Positions 21,480 through 30,437 of a stretch of DNA of 64,000 nucleotides are shown here, in pieces. The DNA comes from Rotaria sp. Silwood1 (Eukaryota; Rotifera; Eurotatoria; Philodinida; Philodinidae): the NCBI GenBank assembly GCA_905250075.1, contig CAJNOP010000315.1, forward strand, positions 1 to 64,000, in the 5' to 3' direction. The notes below the pieces were generated by a model. That model searched no databases. It saw only the letters and a program-made list of their open reading frames with translations, and had not been told where the DNA came from. Both the position numbers and the translations under genes were made by a program. The first letter of the stretch is position 1. The number at the start of each line of letters is the position of its first letter.

Positions 21480-21700
21480 AAGCTCAAAGTACACACTGAC
21501 TAACTACGTACTAGCTACAAGGGCCGGTGTATGCCACAACGTAGTCAGTATGCTATCGTACGGGTGATCCGAGACAAATAGCCGTTAGTGACTTGTCCAA
21601 GGTCATTCCATGTCTGATAGCGCCGAGGTTCGAACACAGTACCTGTTGCTTTTTTCCTTCAGTGTGAGACTAAATGAAATGTGATTACACGGGAAGACGG
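21480..21700 (-). mobile_element. SINE-like sequence with tRNA B box and CORE-like block
   Basis: On the minus strand, GTGTTCGAACCTCGGCGC (a good RNA polymerase III B box) is followed about 20 bases later by ATGACCTTGGACAAGTCACT. The second block is very close to the conserved block that follows the tRNA part in CORE-SINEs such as MIR. A weak A-box candidate lies about 40 bases before the B box. The 3' end and tail could not be located, so the interval is approximate. Confidence 0.4.
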
Positions 21701-21815
21701 ACATTAATAAATAAGATGAATTGAAAACACAAAATATTTCTTATGAGTGACTAGACTACACTGTAAAAAATACTTCGAAGAATACTGAACGAATAAAGGG
21801 TTAAAGGGTTACAGA

Positions 21816-22140
21816 TAGGAGTGGACCATTAATATTAATCTTAAATTAATGTTAATATTTTTCATTAACATTAATATTAATGTTTATGTTTTTCATTAAT
21901 CATTAATATTAATGGTTAATGTTTTCCTTTAAAAACTTAATTCATTAATATTAATGTTAATGTTTTCATTAATATTAATGACTTAATATTATTGAATTAA
22001 TGTTTAATGAGAACATTAATCATTACTATTAATGAATGAGGTTTTTAAAGGAAACCATTAACCCTTAATATTAATGGTTAAGTGAAGTTATTAATTAATA
22101 TCAGTAATTAAGTCCCATTAAATAAAATGGTCCACCCCTA
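21816..22140. mobile_element. 325-bp miniature copy of the TAGGRGTGGACCATT family
   Basis: It has both inverted ends and is built almost entirely of ATTAATATTAATG repeats. Its immediate flanks (GTTACAGA and GTGTAAAG) do not match, unlike those of the 2.2-kb interpretation. Confidence 0.5.
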
Positions 22141-23865
22141 GTGTAAAGACTTTTTACACGCAGATTGTGCGTATTTGAAGTTGTTTTTATGACCTTTTTT
22201 TCGATTAAATTTTTGCTCTTTATTCCCTAAAAGATATCTGCAGGTTCCATGTAAGCGAGCATCTAAGCGAGTCTCCTTCAATAAACAGAAGCTTTTAGTT
22301 CTTCCCCAACAACAAGTGCACATTTCCACTATATTTTACGCATTTTTTTGCAACATTTTCTTGAAAATCCCCATTTATATGCTCTAATTCGCCATACACC
22401 TCCCCCAATCTTCGAAACTTCGAGTGACGACTGAATATGTGAAACATTGATTTATTGAAAAAGTCATTTCTACAATCAAAACAATGTTCTGAACTTGTGA
22501 AATACCTGCTTGAAGGCAAAAGATCAATAAATAGCCAATAAAATATCTCATTGATACATAAGTTCTGCACCTTTTTTTTGTGTTTTAAACTAATTTAAGG
22601 CCTTTCATCTTATGATTGAAAAGTGATAGAAGTCTGAAACTTTTAGTATAGTTAGGTGTCTTTGACCTCGAATTATACTAACATTTTCAGAGTTCCATCC
22701 CTTTTCAATCACGACGTGCAAGGCGTTAAATTTGCCGAAAACACAAAACAACCTACAGAACTTATGTACCAATTCGATAGTTGTTTTTATCATATTTATT
22801 TTTTCATTTATCTTGCAGGAGAATCAGGGACAAACATTTGATCGAAAAAAGATCGCGGAAACAACTTCAAATACACATAGGTGCACATAGAGCATTATGC
22901 TGATTCTAAAAATAATATTTGTTTGAAGTCAAACCAGGATTGTTCTATTCGAAAAGCGTCGAATAGGAAACAAAAAAGATAGAAATTGGGTTCTATGAGT
23001 AATATTTGAGCAAAAGTGCTTTACTAGACATCGATTTTCAAGTTTAAAAGAGTTTTATTAGAAAGAACACATAGAATTGCATATTTAATAGAAAAATCTT
23101 ACTGATGCACTTGTATAAACTATAACTTCAAAAGACTAAACAAACAGTAGCTTTGACAATATGACCCAATCTGGGCGTTATTTGACATTTATTGTGTAGG
23201 AAAAGGTTTGAATGTCTCCAAACTCCTTATAAATTTTGATAGAGAAAAGAATTTTCGTCGAGTAAGTCTATTTTTGTGAACCTAAATTGATTTTTGATGG
23301 ACGTCTGGATGAAAAACGTTTTTTAGCGCTTTCAAAAAGTGTTATAGACGTTTGTTATTATCCAACTAATTTAAGAAAAAACTGTTAGATTTGTAATCAA
23401 ACCACTGAGTCCTGCCAAGTTATAGGGATTTCTAATTGAACGGCGACAAAAATAATAGTTTTCGATGCCTGAGGAGACCCCAGACATTAAAAATGAATCA
23501 TGAGAAAATATATAATAAACTTGTAAAAAATAATCAGGGATGACTGTTGATTCTTCGGATAATAAAATTAGATCGAGGTTCCTTTCTGGAACGCCAGGTC
23601 CATTATTTGGTACCTCTCTTTAGGCCATAAAAATCTGAAGATATTTTTTCGTGAGATACCAATTAATGAAAAAAATGATGTATGTTAATTTTTTTCTTAA
23701 AATTTATTTTCTTGATTGATTCATGAAGTCTGTCTTGAATAGTTACGATGGTTTCCATTAGAGAGGCCCTGAAAAATTATCGAGATTACCCTCGGTATTT
23801 CTTAAATTAACTTTTCTTCCATGAAAAAATCAAAATAAAAAACAATATTTGCTTCATATCAATCA
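22141..23865. other. Interior of the hAT-like element; no gene assigned
   Basis: Minus-strand open frames at 22138-22570 have some protein-like composition (Cys/Lys-rich), but no domain, start context or splice pattern could be established. They could be transposase remnants; this is not demonstrated. Confidence 0.35.
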
Positions 23866-24212
23866 TTAATCATTAATATTAATGAATTAATGATTAAATG
23901 AGAAAACATTAACATTAATATTAATGATTAATGAAAAACATTAACATTAATATTAATGGTTAATGAAAAACATTAATTAATGTCATTAATTAAGTCCCGT
24001 TAAATTAAATGGTCCACCCCTAGTTATAGACCCTTGATGGATTTTAAACGTAAACGTTTATCATTTTTTCAACTGTTACAGGATTCATAACTGGTTTCAA
24101 CTCTTAATAAGTTTATTTTCTCACACAGAAGAATAACAGCATTCATTCTATAGAAAACATTGGCCAACCGATTTCCTGTTAACCAATTGGCAGTGTGAAC
24201 TTCAAAGGCAAC

Positions 24213-25793
24213 ATGTTTTATTTGGCAGCCACCATCATCCTGCTTGGCCAACTTCTACCAGAAGTAATTGTTGCCAATAGTCTTTTAGAAGCAACTGCAT
24301 CTGAAATTCTTGCACAATTAAAATCAAACGGTTTGGAACCAAAAACATATGTCCAGCAACTCATTAATCACATAAACGCTAACGAAAAACGTATTAACGC
24401 TCTAATATCCTTTTATCCTGATCGAGTTCTTTCCTCAATCAAGACAACAGAAGAATATAAGAAAAACCGAGAGTGTTTAAATGGTCTTCCGATTATAGTT
24501 AAAGACAATATGGATGTAGTTAATTATCCCACAACGGGTGGTACACCGTCTCTTCTCGACTCTTATCCAAAACGCACTGCCCCTGTCATTAGTCGCTTAC
24601 TCTCATCCGGTGGTGTCATTCTCGGCAAAGCTAACATGCACGAACTAGCATGGGGTATTACCAGTGATAATGCATATTTTGGTCCTGTTCATAATCCATG
24701 GAATAGAACCTTAATTCCAGGTGGAAGTAGCGGCGGGTCAGCAGCTTCCGTTGCTTCCAGATTTGTCCCAGTTGCGTTATGCTCGGATACAGGAGGATCT
24801 TGTCGAATTCCTGCAGCACTTACGGGTGTGGTGGGATTTAGACCTTCAATTGGACGATACTCACAGGAGGGAGTCATACCATTGGCGTCAAGCAAGGATA
24901 CGATTGGCATTAATGCAAGAAGCATTGAGGATGTCGTACTAATCGACGGTGTTCTAACCCAGAATTCATGTGAGCGAAAACCGCAGGCCATTCCACTAAC
25001 AAAAATTCGATTGGGACTTGACAAAATTACTTTCCTCAATGATGTCGATGAAGATTTATACGATGTGTTTAACAAAGCGGTTCAAACACTGACGAATGCA
25101 GGAGTACAAGTCATCAACATTGACCTTTCGGAACTCCTCGCCTTAGATCTGGCAAACAGTATTTTAATCTACTATTACGAAAGGTTGCGTGATCTAGAAC
25201 GGTACCTTCAAACTAGTCCAAAGTATCCGATTTCGTTATCTCATGTTCTGAGCAACGTGGCGAGCCCTGATGTGAAGAATGTAATCAATGATATCCAAAA
25301 CGGCACTTTGAATGTCACGGAAGACACATACAATTCTATCATGAACGTAGTTCGACCAGAACTTCAACGCCAAATTCAAACAACCTTTCAAAAATTCGCA
25401 TTAGACGGTATTATTTTTCCGACAACACGTCTCACTGCTCGTTTGATTGGGCAAGATCCTGTCATCATTAATAATCATACAGTTCCTACAGCAGACGCAT
25501 ACGTAACATTTGAGGATTTTGGAAGCCTTGCAAATGTTCCGGGAATTAGTATTCCGATTGGACTGACTAACAAAAAATTGCCAGTTGGTATGGAGATCGA
25601 AGGAGAGCATGGGAAAGATGAAAAATTGTTGAATGTTGCGGCAGCAGTGACGAGAGTGTTTGATCCATTGCCAAAGCCGACAGATGTAGTCTTTTCGAGG
25701 AGCAATTTTGTTCTAAGATGTGATATGTCAACAAAATACATCTTGGTTTTTCTTTTCTGGACAATTAAAAGCGTTATTTTTCATTTCAATTGA
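24213..25793 (+). CDS. Secreted amidase-signature hydrolase
   Basis: This intronless 526-residue protein hydrolyses a carboxamide bond, judging by family. It has the full amidase signature: Lys97 in GLPIIVKDNMDV, Ser172 in PGGSSGGSAAS, and Ser196 in SDTGGSCRIPA. The spacings Lys-Ser 75 and Ser-Ser 24 equal those of the Ser-cisSer-Lys triad in fatty acid amide hydrolase. Overall the sequence is closest in feel to bacterial mandelamide/indoleacetamide amidases (for example the late MEIEGEHGKDEKLLNVA block). I chose the ATG at 24213 because it gives a signal peptide (MFYLAATIILLGQLLPEVIV); an in-frame GTG at 24195 is not a likely eukaryotic start. The C-terminal 20 residues (TKYILVFLFWTIKSVIFHFN) are hydrophobic and could be a membrane or GPI-type tail, or recent read-through. 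The substrate is unknown. No intron and bacterial likeness among transposons suggest horizontal acquisition; this is inference. Confidence 0.9.
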   Translation: MFYLAATIILLGQLLPEVIVANSLLEATASEILAQLKSNGLEPKTYVQQLINHINANEKRINALISFYPDRVLSSIKTTEEYKKNRECLNGLPIIVKDNMDVVNYPTTGGTPSLLDSYPKRTAPVISRLLSSGGVILGKANMHELAWGITSDNAYFGPVHNPWNRTLIPGGSSGGSAASVASRFVPVALCSDTGGSCRIPAALTGVVGFRPSIGRYSQEGVIPLASSKDTIGINARSIEDVVLIDGVLTQNSCERKPQAIPLTKIRLGLDKITFLNDVDEDLYDVFNKAVQTLTNAGVQVINIDLSELLALDLANSILIYYYERLRDLERYLQTSPKYPISLSHVLSNVASPDVKNVINDIQNGTLNVTEDTYNSIMNVVRPELQRQIQTTFQKFALDGIIFPTTRLTARLIGQDPVIINNHTVPTADAYVTFEDFGSLANVPGISIPIGLTNKKLPVGMEIEGEHGKDEKLLNVAAAVTRVFDPLPKPTDVVFSRSNFVLRCDMSTKYILVFLFWTIKSVIFHFN

Positions 25794-26177
25794 TGTTCTA
25801 ACATTCCTCTATAGAGGAAGTATCGACGAGCATTCCTAAATTATTTTGGAAAATGCTTAATAAACTGGTAGTTGTCATTGTTTCATTTTAAAACATTATA
25901 AAGTCCAGACACTTTTCGGGTAATTTTTTAGGATAGATGATACAGATTCATGAGATTCTAACAAACCTGAAATGAACCTATAATTATTATGTTCGAAATG
26001 ATTATAAAAACTAAGAATTAAACTTTAAAGTTATTAATTAATTTTTGAGACTCTTACGAATCACCTAATTCTTACTATTACAAACGGGTGAGGTAGGCTA
26101 AATTGCCAGTTTTTGATAGACTATTTTCTCAGTTTGAACTAGGAGGTGAGGGTGAGTTTACAAGATAATTCCAAGCT
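25794..26177. other. 3' flank of the amidase gene
   Basis: TTAATAAACTGG near 25857 may contribute a polyadenylation signal. No other feature is seen. Confidence 0.4.
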
Positions 26178-26232
26178 ACTTACGACGCGTTCCGATCTTA
26201 CTTAAGAATCATCATCAGGTAAATTTGGAATT
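26178..26232 (-). ncRNA. Degenerate hammerhead ribozyme
   Basis: Minus strand: CUGAUGA, a stem II (GAUUCUU/AAGAUC with one bulge), then GGAACGCGUC where active motifs read GAAACGCGUC, so one core A is missing. Stem I is well supported: UUAC pairs with GUAA next to the core, and UUCCAA further out pairs with UUGGAA. It is probably inactive or weak. Confidence 0.5.
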
Positions 26233-26515
26233 TTAATACACTGCATAGAAATTATCTCAGATCAATAGAAAGTTATGGCAGTCAACAGGAAGACATCCAA
26301 CATCAATCTAATGCTAAGATAAGATCAAATATCGCAGAAAATCTTGAGGGTGATCAATCTAAAACAGACTGACCCTATCTCTTGAATACAAGACAAGCCC
26401 AATCTGCTAGTCTCAACTTCTTCTTTTCAGCAATTGACTTCTTGTCGAAGGTAAATGATAAGTTTGATGTGCTTAATTAAAATAATAAATAAAAGTAAGC
26501 AAAGTTTTATTTGCC
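26184..26515 (-). mobile_element. 332-nt retrozyme-like unit between two hammerhead cleavage sites
   Basis: The minus-strand RNA would be cut at about 26516/26515 by the upstream hammerhead and at about 26184/26183 by the downstream one, leaving 332 nt. Tandem hammerhead-bounded units of a few hundred nucleotides are known as metazoan retrozymes, and hammerheads also occur in Penelope-like retroelements. It contains no open frame. A palindromic pair (TAGTCTCAACTTCTTC-type at about 26419, complement at about 26658) overlaps the unit. Confidence 0.55.
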
Positions 26516-26556
26516 GACGCGTTTCGTATCTTTTATAAGATAGTACTCTTCAGAGC
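26513..26556 (-). ncRNA. Type I hammerhead ribozyme
   Basis: Minus strand: GCU, core CUGAAGA, a hairpin beginning GUACUAUC and ending GAUAC, then GAAACGCGUC and GGC. All core positions fit (CUGANGA, GAA, GUC cleavage triplet). Stem III is the minimal two-base-pair form typical of Penelope-like and retrozyme hammerheads. Stem I forms by GCU with GGC, extended by UUAU with AUAA. Cleavage is predicted after the GUC, between plus-strand positions 26516 and 26515. Confidence 0.65.
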
Positions 26557-26744
26557 TATATAACTGTAATGGACAATCAAATAAAAGATGATTATTGGGT
26601 AAATCCATGGAAAGCGTACCACCTTTATGGAAAAGTTTTTTTACTGAAAAGCAAAGGCTGAGACTAGGGGATTGAACTTGTCTTTTCCTCAAGAGAGAGT
26701 TCGGTCTATTTTCGATTGATTTACTCTGACCTTCACTGTCGTCT

Positions 26745-26903
26745 GGGTGTGGGTGTGGGGTGTATATGTGGATGTCGGATGTGAATATACTGACGACAGA
26801 AGAAAAGATACACACCCACACCCACACCCCACTCACACCCACACCTGCACCCACTCCCACATCCACACCCTACCCACCCACACCCACAGCCGCACCCACA
26901 TCC
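26745..26903. repeat. Telomere-like palindrome, spacer family B
   Basis: GGGTGTGGGTGTGGGG is followed by the spacer ATACTGACGACAGAAGAAAA and then ACACACCCACACCC repeats ending at ACATCCC. The spacer matches the half-element at 53101-53142. It directly abuts the exon that starts near 26904. Confidence 0.75.
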
Positions 26904-27174
26904 CAAATTTCTCGATATGTGACACTGCTGTTAAGCACAATGAATTCTTTTCTCAGTTCTTACGTTAGCAAATATAGTATGTTTTTCTGCATCAGATGAG
27001 TCACTCTTACACATGATCATCAAACATTGGTTAATGTATGTGCGATTTTTCTTCGTTTTTCTGCAGCCAGTGACGATGTTATTGCACAAGATATTTGTAG
27101 CTATCTGATTTCGCTAGCACAAAAGAAACCCAATGAGCAATGCATTCGATGCATTACACATTGTGTTGATTGTT
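26904..27174 (+). CDS. Two-exon gene fragment next to a telomere-like element
   Basis: Exon one (about 26904-26976) encodes QISRYVTLLLSTMNSFLSSY then VSKY. A 90-nt intron (26977-27066) has a GTATGT donor and a TTTTTCTGCAG acceptor. Exon two (27067-27174) encodes SDDVIAQDICSYLISLAQKK then PNEQCIRCITHCVDC and ends at a GTAAGT donor. The phases agree. The fragment is cysteine-rich at its end and I do not recognise it. Its upstream side is cut off by the telomere-like palindrome at 26745-26903; a short open stretch beyond the palindrome (about 26694-26744) could be the other half of the exon, but this is unproven. No downstream exon was found. Confidence 0.55.
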
Positions 27175-27618
27175 GTAAGTTGTTTTTCTTCTTATATCCA
27201 GCATAACCATAAGTTAGTTCGACTGTCGTGTCATCATTGGTGAGTGGCTGCATTTTAGGTTTACATCACGTCTACTAATCAAGTCACCGCAGTTAATGAT
27301 TGAAAGTCTTTCAATAAGTTGAATGATTCTAACCAATTTGAGATTGAAATATGTACCACCATTATTTGTTTTCATAATATATTGGGGATCCTATTAAATC
27401 CGCAATAATTCTCATCCAACTTTTTATCGTTTCCGTCTGACATACTCTGTGCCAAAAAACATGAGCACATGAGATTTATTAGGAAAAATTCTTTAGAAGT
27501 TTTGCCATCCAAAGTTTGTTTTTCAACTACCGCAATGAACAACATACATTGAGTTCAAATCATCGTTGCCAGTACATAACAAAAAAGAAGAAATACGTCA
27601 TTAGATAAATCTAATGAA
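27175..27618. other. No gene assigned
   Basis: A downstream exon of the gene at 26904-27174 would be expected, but none could be placed. Otherwise featureless. Confidence 0.35.
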
Positions 27619-28113
27619 CTATTTCGGGGCAAAAGAGATTTCTACCACTAGATTCTTTTGGTAGTTAATATGGAAAGTTTGATTAGCATGAATTGATAAA
27701 TCAGACAAGTCTTCAAATAAAAGAAAGAATTTTGACTGATGTTCGATCATCTCAATCAGTTCGTAAGTAATCCATGATTGACGCCATTCCTTACGATGGA
27801 CCGTTTTGAACTGCCAAATCGCGTTTAACCTTGCGCTCTTTACATAAGTTAGACCCCAGTGACATATAGAGAATTCCAATAGGATAAGTGCCCGTAGGTC
27901 TTCGGTCCAGACTTATTGATATTTTACTGAAATTTCAGCGTCTGAAATGGCATATATCAGCAAATCGAATGACTGTATTTCTCTCTGATAACTTGCCCAT
28001 ATGCAGGTCCGCTTGTAGATAGAATGTTTTCTTCCCGAGATATTAAAGTACAAAAAATCAATCCTATTTGAGAATTTTCTGCTTTTTTGGGACTTCACTA
28101 TCTCGAGAATCAA
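27619..28113 (-). pseudogene. Protein-like frame broken by one stop
   Basis: Two minus-strand open stretches lie in the same frame, separated only by a TAA at about 27913-27915. The upstream one reads ..GRKHSIYKRTCIWASYQREI.. and the downstream one ..VKSARLNAIWQFKTVHRKEW.. to ..NYQKNLVVEISFAPK and a TAG. Together they cover about 165 residues with normal composition. The gap is too small for an intron, so this is either a pseudogene with one stop or two exons with unusual splice sites. There is no family assignment and no initiator ATG upstream. Confidence 0.4.
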
Positions 28114-28168
28114 ACAATCTTATGAACTGAAATTTACAGGACATTCTATTCACACATAGATCTGTATA

Positions 28169-28231
28169 TGAGTGTGGATTTGGGTATGTGATTGTGGATT
28201 ATCTCACAGCTCACACATACACCGCATACCT
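28169..28231. repeat. Degenerate telomere-like palindrome
   Basis: GAGTGTGGATTTGGG..GATTGTGGA then CACAGCTCACACATACACC. The G-rich arm comes first. Confidence 0.45.
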
Positions 28232-28296
28232 AGAGTGTGGGTGTGGATGTGGATGTGAGTATGGGCGAAGTAAGAATCCACACCCACACCCACCCT
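28232..28296. repeat. Telomere-like palindrome
   Basis: AGTGTGGGTGTGGATGTGGA, then spacer GGGCGAAGTAAGAAT, then CCACACCCACACCCACCC. Confidence 0.7.
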
Positions 28297-29413
28297 AATT
28301 CAACCAAATAGTTCAATTACATGTGACGAGTAGTTGGTCGAATTACTTAGTTATTTACTAATTAATTATTAACAACTCTTCAGTACTTCTTAATGTAAGC
28401 TCGAAACTAAGGTTCTTAAAAGTACGACAAAAGTGTTACAGGTCTAATAACTAATAATTGATGATGATTAGGTACTTCATAAATGATTAATGAATGACTT
28501 CGATCATAAAAATCCATATTCAACACTCTGAAAAGCTAGGAACCGTGACACTCTTACTTCAGTTCTTTGGGGCTGTCCCATACATGTTTAATATAATGGA
28601 AGATTGCTCATCATTTCATTGAAATTTCTAGTTGCCTTAATTGAATAATAGTCTTCAAGAGATATACAATATCGATAAAAATTAAATAAAATGTAATAAC
28701 TGCAAACTTATCGTTGGAATTGGAATATGATTGCTGCAATGAATAGTAACAGTATTTGTATGGGACCTAAAAACTAGCGTAGATAGTCTGTGTTTCTTCA
28801 TTTACAATCATATCTGTTTGACTCCATTGAGTAGCTAGCTTGTCAAAAATAAAAACCATTAGATTATCTGAAATATCATTTCACTATAGTCCATTTCAGT
28901 CTAGAAAAGTATTCTAATTTTGTTTCTAATGAAGATTGAATTAAAGAATGATCTCAGCTTGATTTCGCTGTGGTATACATAAATCAAACTATTTTTGAAT
29001 CACTTTGATATTTTCACCAATTAAGAAATTTGAATTGTTCACAGAAATATATTTAACTTGAACAATTTCGTCTTTTGTATGTGAGCAGTTAGCTAAATTG
29101 ATTTTTAATCAGTAAACCCAATTAGTATTAATTATTTCAATAGAAATCTCAATAAACAATTTTGTCAGTGAATTAAACAAATAGAGATTATTTCTAATAG
29201 TGTAAATTGTCATAGAGCAAGAATATTTCATAGATATTACTGAACTCCATTTGTCCTAATATTTTTGTTCGTTGATCAAAGCATTTTAATCGATAAAAAT
29301 AATAAAAGAATAAGAAGAATTTGAAATTGAATATTTAATGAATTTTTATTTAGTAACCAAAAAAGAATGACCGAAACATTTTCTAAGAAAATTTAGAGAA
29401 AGTTATGGACATT
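28297..29413. other. Non-genic stretch
   Basis: AT-rich, with no exon, repeat or RNA gene that I can support. Confidence 0.5.
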
Positions 29414-29651
29414 CTAAGAAGTATCTTTGATATGATTAAATAATTTTTTATTGAGATTAAATATTTTCGTGAAGCCATTTTCATCCCACAGAATACTTAT
29501 AGGATGATAACTACTTGTATTAAGTTGAATACGAGTGCCACGTAAGAATTCAGATCGAAACAAATCATTTGTTAAAACAGAATAAATAATTATTAATGAA
29601 ACATGAATCATTGAAATGTTAGAACAATATTGCCTTGATGGATGTTTTTTC
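29414..29651 (-). CDS. Terminal coding exon, unknown protein
   Basis: A strong acceptor (TTTTGTTTCAATTTCCAG) is followed by an open 238-base exon ending in TAG. It encodes KKHPSRQYCSNISMIHVSLI.., then RSEFLRGTRIQLNTSSYHPI.., then NGFTKIFNLNKKLFNHIKD. Composition and the acceptor support a real last exon. The exon upstream could not be identified; a short open stretch encoding VIEAVWYWATFINHLKI lies just before but lacks a normal donor. Confidence 0.45.
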
Positions 29652-30230
29652 CTGGAAATTGAAACAAAATGACAATTAAAATCGACGGATATTTCGTTTA
29701 TGTTGCAAATGTTTCTATTATAATTTTTTCTATTTTTAGATGATTTATGAAAGTTGCCCAATACCAGACAGCTTCAATTACTTCGATCAAGCTGATTTTA
29801 AATAACGAATCTCATGCTGAAAACACCATTCTTCTATTCAGTTTAACTTATGATAGTTGAATACAAACCGTTTATTAGTTAGTCATTAAATTCATTTTAA
29901 TTCAATAACCGATGATCGGACCTTTTGATCATCTATCGTATTGGATATTATACATCATTTTTTTTTGACTTTATTCAACCTGTAATTTTATAAAATTTGA
30001 TCTAAATCAAGAATGAGAGTCAAAGTATATAGGGCAGAAGATTTACATCAATTTATTCCACTCGTCATACTTTGACAAACGGAATTCAGTGACCGGTTGC
30101 TTCACGCAACTGTCGGATGTTCAGTATTAATGACATCTAATTGAAGTATCTATGAAGTATGTCTTTATTGAATTCGTATGCTCAACAAAGAATAATGATG
30201 AAGAAATATGTCCTAATACAGACAATACAA
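29652..30230. other. No gene assigned
   Basis: Only the short VIEAVWYWATFINHLKI stretch noted with the exon at 29414-29651 is suggestive. Confidence 0.35.
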
Positions 30231-30283
30231 GGGTGTTGAGTGTGGGTGTTCTTCATGAACATCCATACACCGCACCCACATCC
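30231..30283. repeat. Telomere-like palindrome
   Basis: GGGTGTTGAGTGTGGGTG, then TTCTTCATGAA, then CATCCATACACCGCACCCAC. The spacer is itself palindromic. Confidence 0.6.
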
Positions 30284-30437
30284 TTTTATGCTGTTCTGTT
30301 GTCAACAAAAAAATGTGCCAAAAAAAACAAGAGAAAATGATGGCAATATATACCTTTTAAGCTGACAACGATTTCATGTGATTTTTTCAGATTGTGCACC
30401 TTTATTCGTTTTTTAAATAATATATAATCATTGGAGA

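Larger units (their letters stand above)
21816..24022. mobile_element. hAT-like element with ATTAATATTAATG subterminal arrays
   Basis: The ends are TAGGAGTGGACCATT (left) and TAGGGGTGGACCATT (right, reverse complement). The flanks are GTTACAGA (21808-21815) and GTTATAGA (24023-24030), an 8-bp duplication with one mismatch. Next to both ends are dense arrays of ATTAATATTAATG palindromes (21827-22110 and 23866-23990). The interior has no transposase frame that I recognise. A third copy of the end sequence at about 22124-22140 makes the first 325 bp look like a complete miniature copy, so the whole may be nested or rearranged. Confidence 0.65.

Noticed and set aside
24195..24212. Upstream GTG start for the amidase
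   Set aside because: GTG is not a usual eukaryotic start and would put six residues before the signal peptide.
24689..25741. Several minus-strand and alternative-frame ORFs inside the amidase
   Set aside because: They are shadows of the amidase coding sequence, whose catalytic motifs are intact.
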